From Venatoribacter cucullus (lineage in GTDB: Bacteria; Pseudomonadota; Gammaproteobacteria; Pseudomonadales; Oceanobacteraceae): 64,000 nucleotides of DNA. The notes below the pieces were generated by a model. It saw nothing but the letters and a program-made list of their open reading frames with translations, searched no databases and was not told the DNA's origin. Below, in pieces: positions 28,477 to 35,487 of this stretch. The number at the start of each line of letters is the position of its first letter. Within the stretch, counting starts at the first letter, position 1. The stretch spans positions 1,178,001 through 1,242,000 of the forward strand of contig NZ_CP046056.1 in the NCBI RefSeq assembly GCF_016132445.1. Direction: 5' to 3'. A program made the translations under genes and the position numbers.

Positions 28477-29130
28477 ATGGCTACCAACGAACATTACGAT
28501 CCGTCTTTATACCCCCATACCAGCCCGATTGAGGCCGATTTACCGGTATCGGAAGCTTGTGTGCGTAACCAGCAGCCCATTGCTGAGGTGCTGGCGCAAG
28601 AACTGCCCGCCGCCGGTGTGGTACTGGAACTGGGTAGCGGCACCGGCCAGCACGGTGCGTTTTTCAGCCGGCGCTTTCCGCGCCTGCAATGGCAGCCTTC
28701 TGAACTGGCCGACCGCATTGCCGGCATTAACGCCTGGCGTGCCAAAGCCCGCTGCCATAACTTTCTGCCGCCGCTGATTCTGGATGTGACACAGGATTTA
28801 TGGCCAATAAAACAGGTGGATGCGGTGTTCAGCGCCAATCTGGTGCATTTTATTGGCTGGAATAAAGTGCGCAGTATGTTGGGTGGTGTGCGCAGGGTGC
28901 TGAAGAAGTCGGGGTTGGCGGTGTTTTACGGGCCGTTTAACTATGGCGGTAAGTTCACCAGCGACGGCAATCGCCGGCTGGACCAGTGGCTGAAACAGCG
29001 CGACCCGGAGTCCGGCATTAAACACGCCGAGCAATTTATTCTGGCCGCCCGCCGCGAAAAGCTGCGCCTGCTGAAAGACATTGCCATGCCGGCCAATAAC
29101 CGTTTACTGATTCTGCAGAAATACCAGTAA
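28477..29130 (+). CDS. DUF938 SAM-dependent methyltransferase-like protein
   Basis: A 217-residue class I methyltransferase-like protein. The AdoMet motif LELGSGTGQHGAFFSRRFP lies at about residues 51-69, followed by an acidic motif region and a conserved SANLVHFIGWNKV and AVFYGPFNYGGKFTS, which mark DUF938. The substrate is unknown. I use the ATG at 28477; the ATG at 28465 is possible. Its stop overlaps the tag start by one base (TAATG), so the two genes are coupled. It is divergent from proS. Confidence 0.82.
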   Translation: MATNEHYDPSLYPHTSPIEADLPVSEACVRNQQPIAEVLAQELPAAGVVLELGSGTGQHGAFFSRRFPRLQWQPSELADRIAGINAWRAKARCHNFLPPLILDVTQDLWPIKQVDAVFSANLVHFIGWNKVRSMLGGVRRVLKKSGLAVFYGPFNYGGKFTSDGNRRLDQWLKQRDPESGIKHAEQFILAARREKLRLLKDIAMPANNRLLILQKYQ

Positions 29131-29702
29131 TGCCGTTATCACAGCAACAGCCTTGTCCCTGGGCCAAAGGGGACGATTACCTGCACTACCACGACACCGA
29201 ATGGGGCGTACCCAGCCACGACCGTATCCGTCTGTTTGAAAAACTCTGTCTGGAAGGCCAGCAGGCCGGCTTAAGCTGGATTACCGTGCTGCGTAAACGC
29301 GAGCATTACCGCGCCTGTTTCCATCAGTTTGTGCCGGAAAAAATTGCCCGCATGACCGATGCCGAAATTGAACAGCTGCTGACCGACGCGGGCTTAATCC
29401 GCAACCGCCTGAAGTTATACGGTATCCGCAAAAATGCGCTGGCGTTACTGGCGCTGGAGCAGCAGGGCGTGGATTTTGCGGAATTTCTCTGGGGTTTTGT
29501 CGGCGGCAAAACCATGGTTAACCGGCTGGCCAGTATGGATGATGCGGTGGCGGAAACCGCCGAGGCCCGCGCCATGAGCAAAGCCCTGAAAAAAGCGGGT
29601 TTTACCTTTGTTGGCCCCACTATTTGTTACGCCTTTATGCAAAGCATGGGGCTAGTGAACGACCATCTGATCAGCTGTCCTCAGCATCCGGATAACCGCT
29701 GA
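29130..29702 (+). CDS. tag: DNA-3-methyladenine glycosylase I
   Basis: A 190-residue base-excision repair enzyme that removes 3-methyladenine from alkylated DNA. The Tag signature CPWAKGDDYLHYHDTEWGVP carries the conserved Cys and His zinc ligands near the N terminus, and the NDHLISCPQHP end supplies the other His and Cys. The conserved LEGQQAGLSWITVLRKRE helix and the catalytic Glu are present. Length equals E. coli Tag. It is translationally coupled to the preceding DUF938 gene. Confidence 0.95.
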   Translation: MPLSQQQPCPWAKGDDYLHYHDTEWGVPSHDRIRLFEKLCLEGQQAGLSWITVLRKREHYRACFHQFVPEKIARMTDAEIEQLLTDAGLIRNRLKLYGIRKNALALLALEQQGVDFAEFLWGFVGGKTMVNRLASMDDAVAETAEARAMSKALKKAGFTFVGPTICYAFMQSMGLVNDHLISCPQHPDNR

Positions 29703-29740
29703 ATACGGATTCAGTCAAAACACACCTCAGGGAGAACCTT

Positions 29741-30448
29741 ATGAATACCAAATCTGCATTCATTCTTGGCTTACTGATCTGCATTGGCCTGACCACTGCC
29801 GGCTGGCTGCTGGGAACCAGCGCCGTACGCATTAAAGAATATGAGCGCGTGGTATCGGTAAAAGGCCTGGCCGAGCGCGAAGTACCGGCCGATATCGCGG
29901 TGTGGCCCATCCGTTTTGCTGCCGGCGACAACAACCTGACCGCACTGTACGGCACTCTTGAGCGCAATACCGCCGAGATTCAGCGCTTTCTGACCGATGC
30001 CGGCTTCAGTGCCGATGAAATTACCACCGCTGCTGCCATTGTCACCGACAAACTGGCCGAGCGTTATGCCGACCAGAACGCCAGCCTGCGCTACACCGCC
30101 CAGCAAACCATTACCGTGTATTCCGGTAAGGTCGATCTGGTGCGGAAAAGTCAGGAAGGTTTAGCCGAACTGGGTAAAAAAGGCATCGCCTTTGGCGGCG
30201 ACGAATACAGCCAGCGTATTACTTATCTGTTTACCCAACTGAACGACCTGAAACCCGCCATGGTTGAAGAAGCCACCCGCAATGCCCGTGCCGTGGCCGA
30301 GCAATTCGCGGCGGATTCCAACAGCCAACTGGGCAAATTAAAATCGGCGCGGCAGGGCCAGTTCAGCATTGAAGATCGCGACAACAATACGCCGTACCTG
30401 AAAAAAGTGCGGGTGGTTTCTACCGTGGATTACTACCTGGCGGATTAA
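29741..30448 (+). CDS. SIMPL (DUF541) domain protein
   Basis: A 235-residue protein. The N-terminal segment FILGLLICIGLTTAGWLLG is an anchor or signal, followed by a SIMPL/DUF541 domain opening with VVSVKGLAEREVPADIAVWP and ending with KKVRVVSTVDYYL. Members are periplasmic or surface proteins of poorly known function (signalling or stress related; one is Brucella BP26). A good ribosome site (GGGAGAA) precedes the ATG. It is separated from the next gene by 37 bases. Confidence 0.85.
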   Translation: MNTKSAFILGLLICIGLTTAGWLLGTSAVRIKEYERVVSVKGLAEREVPADIAVWPIRFAAGDNNLTALYGTLERNTAEIQRFLTDAGFSADEITTAAAIVTDKLAERYADQNASLRYTAQQTITVYSGKVDLVRKSQEGLAELGKKGIAFGGDEYSQRITYLFTQLNDLKPAMVEEATRNARAVAEQFAADSNSQLGKLKSARQGQFSIEDRDNNTPYLKKVRVVSTVDYYLAD

Positions 30449-30485
30449 CGCGAAACTTCTTTTTCTATTCCGGAGAACAACAGGG

Positions 30486-30788
30486 ATGTTGCTGAAAACC
30501 TGCCCCTACTGCACCAAGGTGCTGCCATTTTTTAACCTGATCTGGCAGCGCCTGAGCGCGTCCGAAAAAGACGGGCTGCATTGCCCGCACTGCCGCTCGG
30601 TCATCTCTATGCAAGGAAGTGCCAGTCTGGGCTTACCGCTAGGGCTGGGTGGTGCCAGCGGCTGGCTGATGGGAACGTGGCTGGGCTACAGTGATCTGAG
30701 TGTTAGCACCATTGCGATAAGTACCGGCGTATTTCTGCTGGTGTTTATCCTGGCGTCGTACTTCACGGCGCCGGTGCGGGATAGCTGA
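30486..30788 (+). CDS. Zinc-ribbon membrane protein, hypothetical
   Basis: A 100-residue protein. Two CxxC pairs (CPYCTK at the start and CPHCRS about 25 residues later) suggest a short cytoplasmic zinc ribbon. Two hydrophobic helices follow (LGLPLGLGGASGWLMGTWLG; TIAISTGVFLLVFILASYF). I do not recognise the family. It may be co-transcribed with the SIMPL gene. Confidence 0.65.
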   Translation: MLLKTCPYCTKVLPFFNLIWQRLSASEKDGLHCPHCRSVISMQGSASLGLPLGLGGASGWLMGTWLGYSDLSVSTIAISTGVFLLVFILASYFTAPVRDS

Positions 30789-30816
30789 AAAACTGAATGG
30801 CAGGGGAGTTTTGTTG

Positions 30817-31098
30817 TCAGTTTGAGTGGGGATATTGCTGTTTCTGATGCAGAACACGAAGAATACGAATCGTGCTGCCATCAAAAAAATAAACAACCAT
30901 CAGAGATACATCAGGAATAATTAACAATCGGCCACGAATTCCAACCCGTTCAACCCCCATAAGCGGTTGTGCAATCAGGGTTTCAACCTTTGCGACAATT
31001 AAGTCATCCGTTTTTTCCGCCGCGATAGGATTGAATTGGTATAAGTATTCGAAGATTTTTTCGCGGTCATTCAGCGATTCTTCTTCCCATGCAATCAT
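30817..31098 (-). CDS. RelE/ParE-family toxin
   Basis: A 93-residue protein typical of RelE/ParE toxins in length and pattern: an N-terminal helix pair (SLNDREKIFEYLYQFNPIAA), the central GRLLIIPDVSLMVVYFF strand pair, and the C-terminal IRILRVLHQKQQYP that carries the catalytic-type Arg and His. ParE members poison gyrase and RelE members cleave ribosome-bound mRNA; which applies cannot be told by eye. It lies downstream of its antitoxin with a 4-base overlap, the usual order. No lesions are seen. Confidence 0.87.
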   Translation of the reverse strand: MIAWEEESLNDREKIFEYLYQFNPIAAEKTDDLIVAKVETLIAQPLMGVERVGIRGRLLIIPDVSLMVVYFFDGSTIRILRVLHQKQQYPHSN

Positions 31099-31379
31099 TG
31101 GTTCAGGCGCTTACGAATTATTGCTTTACGCTCTTCCATTGCTGCTTGAGCGGCATTGTGTTCAACAAAAACAGCCTGACCGGAATCCAGTTTGGCAAAG
31201 GCCTGGGTCACTTGTTCGGTAAGCCAGGCATCATGTGATAACACCTTACGCTGTTGTTCGGCCATCTGTTCAGCCAGCTCACGGCAGGCATCGCTAAGAG
31301 TACGCCCCTGGCTTTCTGCCAGTTGCTGGGCCAGGCGTTTGGTGTCTTCGGCTATCCGGAACTGAATGCGGGTTTCCAT
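31095..31379 (-). CDS. RelB/DinJ-like antitoxin
   Basis: A 94-residue protein. The N-terminal ribbon-helix-helix (METRIQFRIAEDTKRLAQQL) is expected to bind the operon operator, and the extended C-terminal part would wrap the toxin. A TGTGCACA palindrome at 31399-31406, twenty bases upstream of the start, is a possible operator. It overlaps the toxin start by 4 bases. Confidence 0.85.
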   Translation of the reverse strand: METRIQFRIAEDTKRLAQQLAESQGRTLSDACRELAEQMAEQQRKVLSHDAWLTEQVTQAFAKLDSGQAVFVEHNAAQAAMEERKAIIRKRLNQ

Positions 31380-31483
31380 CGTTGACTCCCGTTGGTTGTG
31401 TGCACAAATGTTAGCACTGACGTCTGCGGTGCAGCAAGTAACGGCAGGGGCTGGTTTTATATCCCGGACTTCCTCTATCGCAC

Positions 31484-32311
31484 TCAGGCCACCGCACTGC
31501 TCGCGGCATTGGCAATCAATCCTTCCAGACTATCAATATCGCCATTCATACCGGCATTCACCTGTGCCATGGCGGCGACTTCTCCCACAATAATTAACCC
31601 CGGGCCTTTGCTGTCGTGCAGGCAGCGTTGGGCTAAATGCGGTAAATCCATCAGTACGCCTTTTAGCACGCGCTGGTCGGGCAATGTGCCGTTGACGATT
31701 AATGCGACCGGTGTGTCTTCGGCAATGCCGTCGTTCAGTAAGTGCCCGGTGATCTGGCCGGCCTGACGCAGGCCCATGTAAAACACGCGGGTGGGGCTGT
31801 GGCTGGCTGCAAAATCGCCGTACTGGCTGTGGCCGCTGTGCAGCATTAAGGCGTTGCCGTACTGGCGGTGCGTCAGCGGAATGTGTGCAGCAGCGGCGCA
31901 GCCGAGGGCGGCGGTTATGCCGGGAATAATCTGCACCGGAATATGACGCTGCTGCAGGTATTCCAGTTCTTCACCACCGCGGCCGAATAAAAACGGGTCG
32001 CCGCCTTTCAGGCGTACCACGCAGCGGTATTTTTGCGCGGAGGTGTGCAGGGCTTTATTGATATCGGGCTGGCCCATGCTGTGCGCGCCACAGCGTTTGC
32101 CGGTGTGCAGGCGTACGCAACGCTTGGGCAGCATGGCGAGTATGTCGTCGCTGATCAGGCTGTCGTACAGCACGATGTCGGCCTGGCTGATAATACGCAG
32201 CGCTTTCAGGGTTAATAATTCCGGGTCGCCGGGGCCGGCGCCAATCAGCCAGACGGTGCCGGGCTGGGTTTCTGAATGTGAAGGTTGTGGGTGGCGGGAT
32301 GGAGTTTTCAT
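31484..32311 (-). CDS. cobA: Uroporphyrinogen-III C-methyltransferase (siroheme synthesis)
   Basis: A 275-residue SUMT that methylates uroporphyrinogen III to precorrin-2, the first committed step to siroheme. Motifs: VWLIGAGPGDPELLTLKA near the N terminus, VRLKGGDPFLFGRGGEE, and PGITAALGCAAAAHIPLTHR. It lacks the CysG oxidase/chelatase domain, so precorrin-2 must be completed by another protein. Siroheme is the cofactor of the nitrite reductase NirB encoded in this cluster. Its start overlaps the nasA stop by 4 bases, so it is expressed under nitrate control. Confidence 0.93.
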   Translation of the reverse strand: MKTPSRHPQPSHSETQPGTVWLIGAGPGDPELLTLKALRIISQADIVLYDSLISDDILAMLPKRCVRLHTGKRCGAHSMGQPDINKALHTSAQKYRCVVRLKGGDPFLFGRGGEELEYLQQRHIPVQIIPGITAALGCAAAAHIPLTHRQYGNALMLHSGHSQYGDFAASHSPTRVFYMGLRQAGQITGHLLNDGIAEDTPVALIVNGTLPDQRVLKGVLMDLPHLAQRCLHDSKGPGLIIVGEVAAMAQVNAGMNGDIDSLEGLIANAASSAVA

Positions 32312-34980
32312 AAGGCGACCTCGCAGCGTGCCTGTTGCAGCAATGCTTTTATTTCAGGAATGCAGGAACCGCAGTTGGTTCCGCAGCGTAACTGTTGGCC
32401 CAGCGCGGCGACGGTGCTGTGGCCAGCGTGCAGGGCGTGTTCTATTTGTTTACTGCCGACCTGGAAGCATGAGCACACCATATTGCCGGTGTCGACGTGC
32501 ACAGCCGGGCGGCCGGCTAATAAGCTCATGCGGTCGGCGGCGCTGATTTCTGCATCGGCAAAACGCTCCTGCAGCCATTGGCGGTCTAAAAAACGTTCTT
32601 TGCGGTGCAGCATCATCACGCATTCCAGTTTGCCGGCCAGAAGTAAAACGCGGCGTTCGTGCTGTTGCGCAGGATCCGACAGCGTTTGCCATTGCCCGGC
32701 GGGTAATTGCGGTTGTATGTCTTTAACAAAATCGGCGGCGTCGTTATCGCCGGCGATTAAATAAAACCAGCCCTGTTCGGTGACACCGGCGGCCCAGTAG
32801 GTGCAGGGCAGTGGGTGCAGCGGCTGGCGGCTTAACAGCATGCCTTGCCAGCGGGTTGTGCAGGGGCTGGCCTGTACCGCGGTTATTTTGAATTCCGGCT
32901 GGCCAGAATGCGGGTCGCGGTCGTTATTAATTAAGGTGCCCATGCGCGCGTTACTGGCAAACAGGCTGGTCCAGTGCATGGGTACAAACATCTCACCACG
33001 ACGCTGTTCGTTACTGAGGCTGGCACGCAGCAGTAATGTGCCGCGTTCATTGCGGATATGCACCAGTTGCCCAGCGTGGATACGGCGTGCCGCAGCATCG
33101 GCTGGGTGGAATACCGCATAGGGTTCGCTGCGGTGCTGAGCCAGCCGGGGGGCTTTGCCGGTTCGGGTCATGGTGTGCCAGTGGTCACGCACACGCCCGG
33201 TGTTCATCAGTAAATCGCCACCGCTGCGTGGGCGCGGCAGCTGTGCATTAACAGGAATAAATTGAGCGCGCTGGTTGTCGGTATAAAAACGGCCATCGTC
33301 GAAAAAGCGTGCGCGGCCGTGCGGATATTGGTCGCTTACCGGCCATTGCACGGGTTTCAGCGCATCGTATTGGTAACGGCTTAAGCCGATTAAACCGCTT
33401 AAATCAAAATCGCGCTGGCCATTATTTTCAAAGGCGGAAAGGCGGGCGTGTTCATCGAATATGTCTGCCGGATGCTGGTAAGCAAAATCCGGCGCAAAGC
33501 CTAAACGTTTAGCCACTTCGCAAATGGCCCACCAATCGGGCCTGGCTTCACCGGGCGGTGGTAAAAAGCCGCGCTGGCGGGAAATACGCCGTTCGGAATT
33601 GGTGACGGTGCCGTTTTTTTCGCCCCAGCTGGCCGCGGGTAATAACACCTGGGCGACGCGGGTGGTGTCGGTGTCGGCCATGCAGTCGGATACCACCACC
33701 AGTTCACACTGGGCCATAGCAGCTTTTACCGCATCGGCTTCGGGCATACTCACCACTGGATTGGTGGACATAATCCATAAAAATTTAATCTCGCCGCGGG
33801 CGCAGGCCTGAAATAAATCCACCGCTTTTAAGCCGGGGCGCTCGGCCAGTTTGGGCGCGTTCCAGAAGCGCCGTACACGGTCGCGTTCGGAGCCGGAAAA
33901 ATCCATGTGCGCGGCCAGCTGATTAGCTAAGCCACCCACTTCGCGGCCACCCATGGCGTTGGGCTGGCCGGTAATGGAAAACGGGGTGGCGCCGGGTTTG
34001 CCAATGCGGCCGGTGGCCAGGTGCACATTAATAATGGCATTGCCTTTGTCGCTGCCGCTGGCACTTTGATTAATGCCCTGAGAAAACAGGGTGACGGTGC
34101 GCGGGGTGCGGGCAAACCAATCAAAAAATTGCAGCAACAACGCCGCGTCGGTATCCATTAAATCAGCACTGTGCTGCAGGCTCTGGCAGTCGTTACGGGC
34201 TTGTTCTAACGCCACATCGAAACCATTGGTGTGACGGGCAATAAAGTCTTCGTCCAGTTGTCCGCTGTCGGCTAAATACACCAGCAGCGCATTGAACAAT
34301 ACCGCGTCGGTACCTGGGCGGATGGCTAAATGCAGGTCGGCAATATCGCAGGTGGCGGTGCGGCGTGGGTCGATTACCACAATTTTCATATCCGGCCGCT
34401 GCTGTTTGGCGGCGGCAATGCGCTGATACAGCACCGGGTGCGCCCAGGCAGCGTTTGAGCCGGTAAAAATCAATAAATCGGCCAGTTCCAGGTCTTCGTA
34501 GCAACCGGGTACGGTATCGCTGCCAAAGGCGCGTTTGTGCGCCACCACGGCCGAGGCCATGCACAGGCGCGAATTGGTGTCGATGTTGGCGCTGCCAATA
34601 AAACCCTTCATGAGTTTATTGGCCACATAATAATCTTCGGTCAGCATCTGGCCAGCGCCGTAAAACGCAACGGCTTGCGGGCCGTGGGTGTGGATCACCT
34701 GCTGGATTTTGTCGGCAATAATATTCAGCGCATCGTCCCAGCTGGCGTGTTTACCGTTTAATTGCGGAAACACTAAACGCCCGTCGTGGCTCAGGGTTTC
34801 GTGCAGGGCCGACCCTTTTACGCACAGGCGGCCACTGTTGGCCGGGTGGGAAAGGCTGCCGCTAACCGGTAAAACCTGCTGGCCAGCATGTTGCACTGTT
34901 ACGCCACAACCAACGCCGCAATAAGGGCAGGTGGTGTGCGTCTGGCTGGCAGTGGTGGGCTTGGAAGCCGGTGCGTTCAT
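32308..34980 (-). CDS. nasA: Assimilatory nitrate reductase catalytic subunit
   Basis: An 890-residue cytoplasmic molybdoenzyme that reduces nitrate to nitrite. An N-terminal 4Fe-4S site (CPYCGVGCG plus a Cys in GRLCVKG) is followed by the Mo-bis-MGD domains of the DMSO-reductase superfamily and a C-terminal BFD-like 2Fe-2S domain (MVCSCFQVG, then CGTNCGSC) that probably receives electrons from the flavoprotein encoded at 38517-39761. I start at 34980 (MNAPAS), preceded by GGGAAA; an upstream extension would run back into the leader terminator. The leader carries a sigma-54 promoter and a NasR-type antiterminator site. Confidence 0.95.
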   Translation of the reverse strand: MNAPASKPTTASQTHTTCPYCGVGCGVTVQHAGQQVLPVSGSLSHPANSGRLCVKGSALHETLSHDGRLVFPQLNGKHASWDDALNIIADKIQQVIHTHGPQAVAFYGAGQMLTEDYYVANKLMKGFIGSANIDTNSRLCMASAVVAHKRAFGSDTVPGCYEDLELADLLIFTGSNAAWAHPVLYQRIAAAKQQRPDMKIVVIDPRRTATCDIADLHLAIRPGTDAVLFNALLVYLADSGQLDEDFIARHTNGFDVALEQARNDCQSLQHSADLMDTDAALLLQFFDWFARTPRTVTLFSQGINQSASGSDKGNAIINVHLATGRIGKPGATPFSITGQPNAMGGREVGGLANQLAAHMDFSGSERDRVRRFWNAPKLAERPGLKAVDLFQACARGEIKFLWIMSTNPVVSMPEADAVKAAMAQCELVVVSDCMADTDTTRVAQVLLPAASWGEKNGTVTNSERRISRQRGFLPPPGEARPDWWAICEVAKRLGFAPDFAYQHPADIFDEHARLSAFENNGQRDFDLSGLIGLSRYQYDALKPVQWPVSDQYPHGRARFFDDGRFYTDNQRAQFIPVNAQLPRPRSGGDLLMNTGRVRDHWHTMTRTGKAPRLAQHRSEPYAVFHPADAAARRIHAGQLVHIRNERGTLLLRASLSNEQRRGEMFVPMHWTSLFASNARMGTLINNDRDPHSGQPEFKITAVQASPCTTRWQGMLLSRQPLHPLPCTYWAAGVTEQGWFYLIAGDNDAADFVKDIQPQLPAGQWQTLSDPAQQHERRVLLLAGKLECVMMLHRKERFLDRQWLQERFADAEISAADRMSLLAGRPAVHVDTGNMVCSCFQVGSKQIEHALHAGHSTVAALGQQLRCGTNCGSCIPEIKALLQQARCEVAL

Positions 34981-34995
34981 GGCGGTATTTCCCAT

Positions 34996-35029
34996 AAAAA
35001 AAGCGCCCACAGGCAGAACCTGTGAGCGC
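34996..35029 (-). terminator. Attenuator terminator in the nasA leader
   Basis: On the transcribed strand an 11-base stem (GCGCTCACAGG / CCTGTGGGCGC, one mismatch) with a five-base loop is followed by seven T and then by the nasA ribosome site. A terminator directly before the gene implies conditional readthrough. Confidence 0.9.
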
Positions 35030-35077
35030 CAATGCTCGGTGTTGCACAAACAACAATAAGGCATCTGCATTGATGCC
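35024..35077 (-). promoter_or_regulatory. ANTAR (NasR) RNA target in the nasA leader: hairpins P1 and P2
   Basis: P1 (35060-35077): stem GGCATC/GATGCC, hexaloop AATGCA. P2 (35024-35037): stem GAGC/GCTC, hexaloop ATTGGC. Both loops have A at position 1 and G at position 4, the ANTAR-target signature. The 3' arm of P2 is also the 5' arm of the terminator, so protein binding to P2 would prevent termination. The linker is 22 bases. Confidence 0.85.
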
Positions 35078-35133
35078 AACGACACAACGGGAGGTTTTAC
35101 CGGTTGGGGTAACGCAGTGTCTGCAGTGTTCTA

Positions 35134-35149
35134 TTCAAAAGCGGTGCCA
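35134..35149 (-). promoter_or_regulatory. Sigma-54 promoter of nasA
   Basis: TGGCACCGCTTTTGAA on the minus strand matches the RpoN -24/-12 consensus except A for C at the -12 dinucleotide. The predicted start, about 12 bases on, leaves room for both ANTAR hairpins. Confidence 0.6.
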
Positions 35150-35234
35150 ACTTTTTTGTTTTTATCTGCAGTCTGTTTATTACTGGTTTCTGGGCGGTAT
35201 TTCCGGCGGCAACACATCAATGCAGCCATAAATA

Positions 35235-35251
35235 TGCGCCATTCTGGTGCC
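35235..35251. promoter_or_regulatory. NtrC-like enhancer between nasA and nirB
   Basis: TGCGCCATTCTGGTGCC is one transition per end from the NtrC palindrome TGCACCA-N3-TGGTGCA. It lies about 86 bases upstream of the nasA -24 element and about 119 bases upstream of that of nirB, so one site could serve both. The wider 35086-35487 gap otherwise holds the promoters, the leaders and a CCCCGG/CCGGGG hairpin at about 35329-35350. Confidence 0.65.
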
Positions 35252-35369
35252 GGCCTGCTGGGTTGTGTGCCGTTATTGCGCAATGCACAGCCGGTGTATT
35301 AACCGGTTTAAGCCGGTATTTCGCTTAAAACCCCGGCGGAACCGGGGTTCAGCCGGATTTATTGCGGGT

Positions 35370-35385
35370 TGGCATTGTGGTTGCA
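35370..35385 (+). promoter_or_regulatory. Sigma-54 promoter of nirBD
   Basis: TGGCATTGTGGTTGCA has the invariant GG and GC at exact RpoN spacing and matches TGGCAC-N5-TTGCA at all but one position. Transcription would begin near 35396. Confidence 0.75.
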
Positions 35386-35400
35386 ATACCTTGTTTGATA

Positions 35401-35430
35401 TTCCACCGCGGTAACGGAGCCGCCGTGGAA
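35401..35430 (+). promoter_or_regulatory. 5'-end hairpin of the nirB mRNA with an ANTAR-like loop
   Basis: A long stem (TTCCACCGCGG / CCGCCGTGGAA, one mismatch) has an internal loop readable as hexaloop AACGGA closed by a G-U pair, again A at 1 and G at 4. No poly-T terminator follows. A weak second candidate, GC-AACGAA-GC, lies at 35434-35443. Confidence 0.5.
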
Positions 35431-35459
35431 CAGCGCAACGAAGCATCGACAGGAGAATC

Positions 35460-35477
35460 GTGATGATGACCAAATAG
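35460..35477 (+). other. Mini-ORF in the nirB leader
   Basis: The best Shine-Dalgarno in the leader, AGGAG at 35451-35455, precedes GTG-ATG-ATG-ACC-AAA-TAG rather than nirB. The stop is 10 bases before the nirB ATG, which itself has only a weak GAGAG. Translation of this tiny frame could control nirB by reinitiation. Confidence 0.4.
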
Positions 35478-35487
35478 AGAGCTTCCC

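Noticed and set aside
35329-35350. CCCCGG/CCGGGG hairpin as terminator of a missing gene between nasA and nirB
   Set aside because: No gene reads towards it, and its T run is short on either strand; a role in promoter spacing or no role is likelier.
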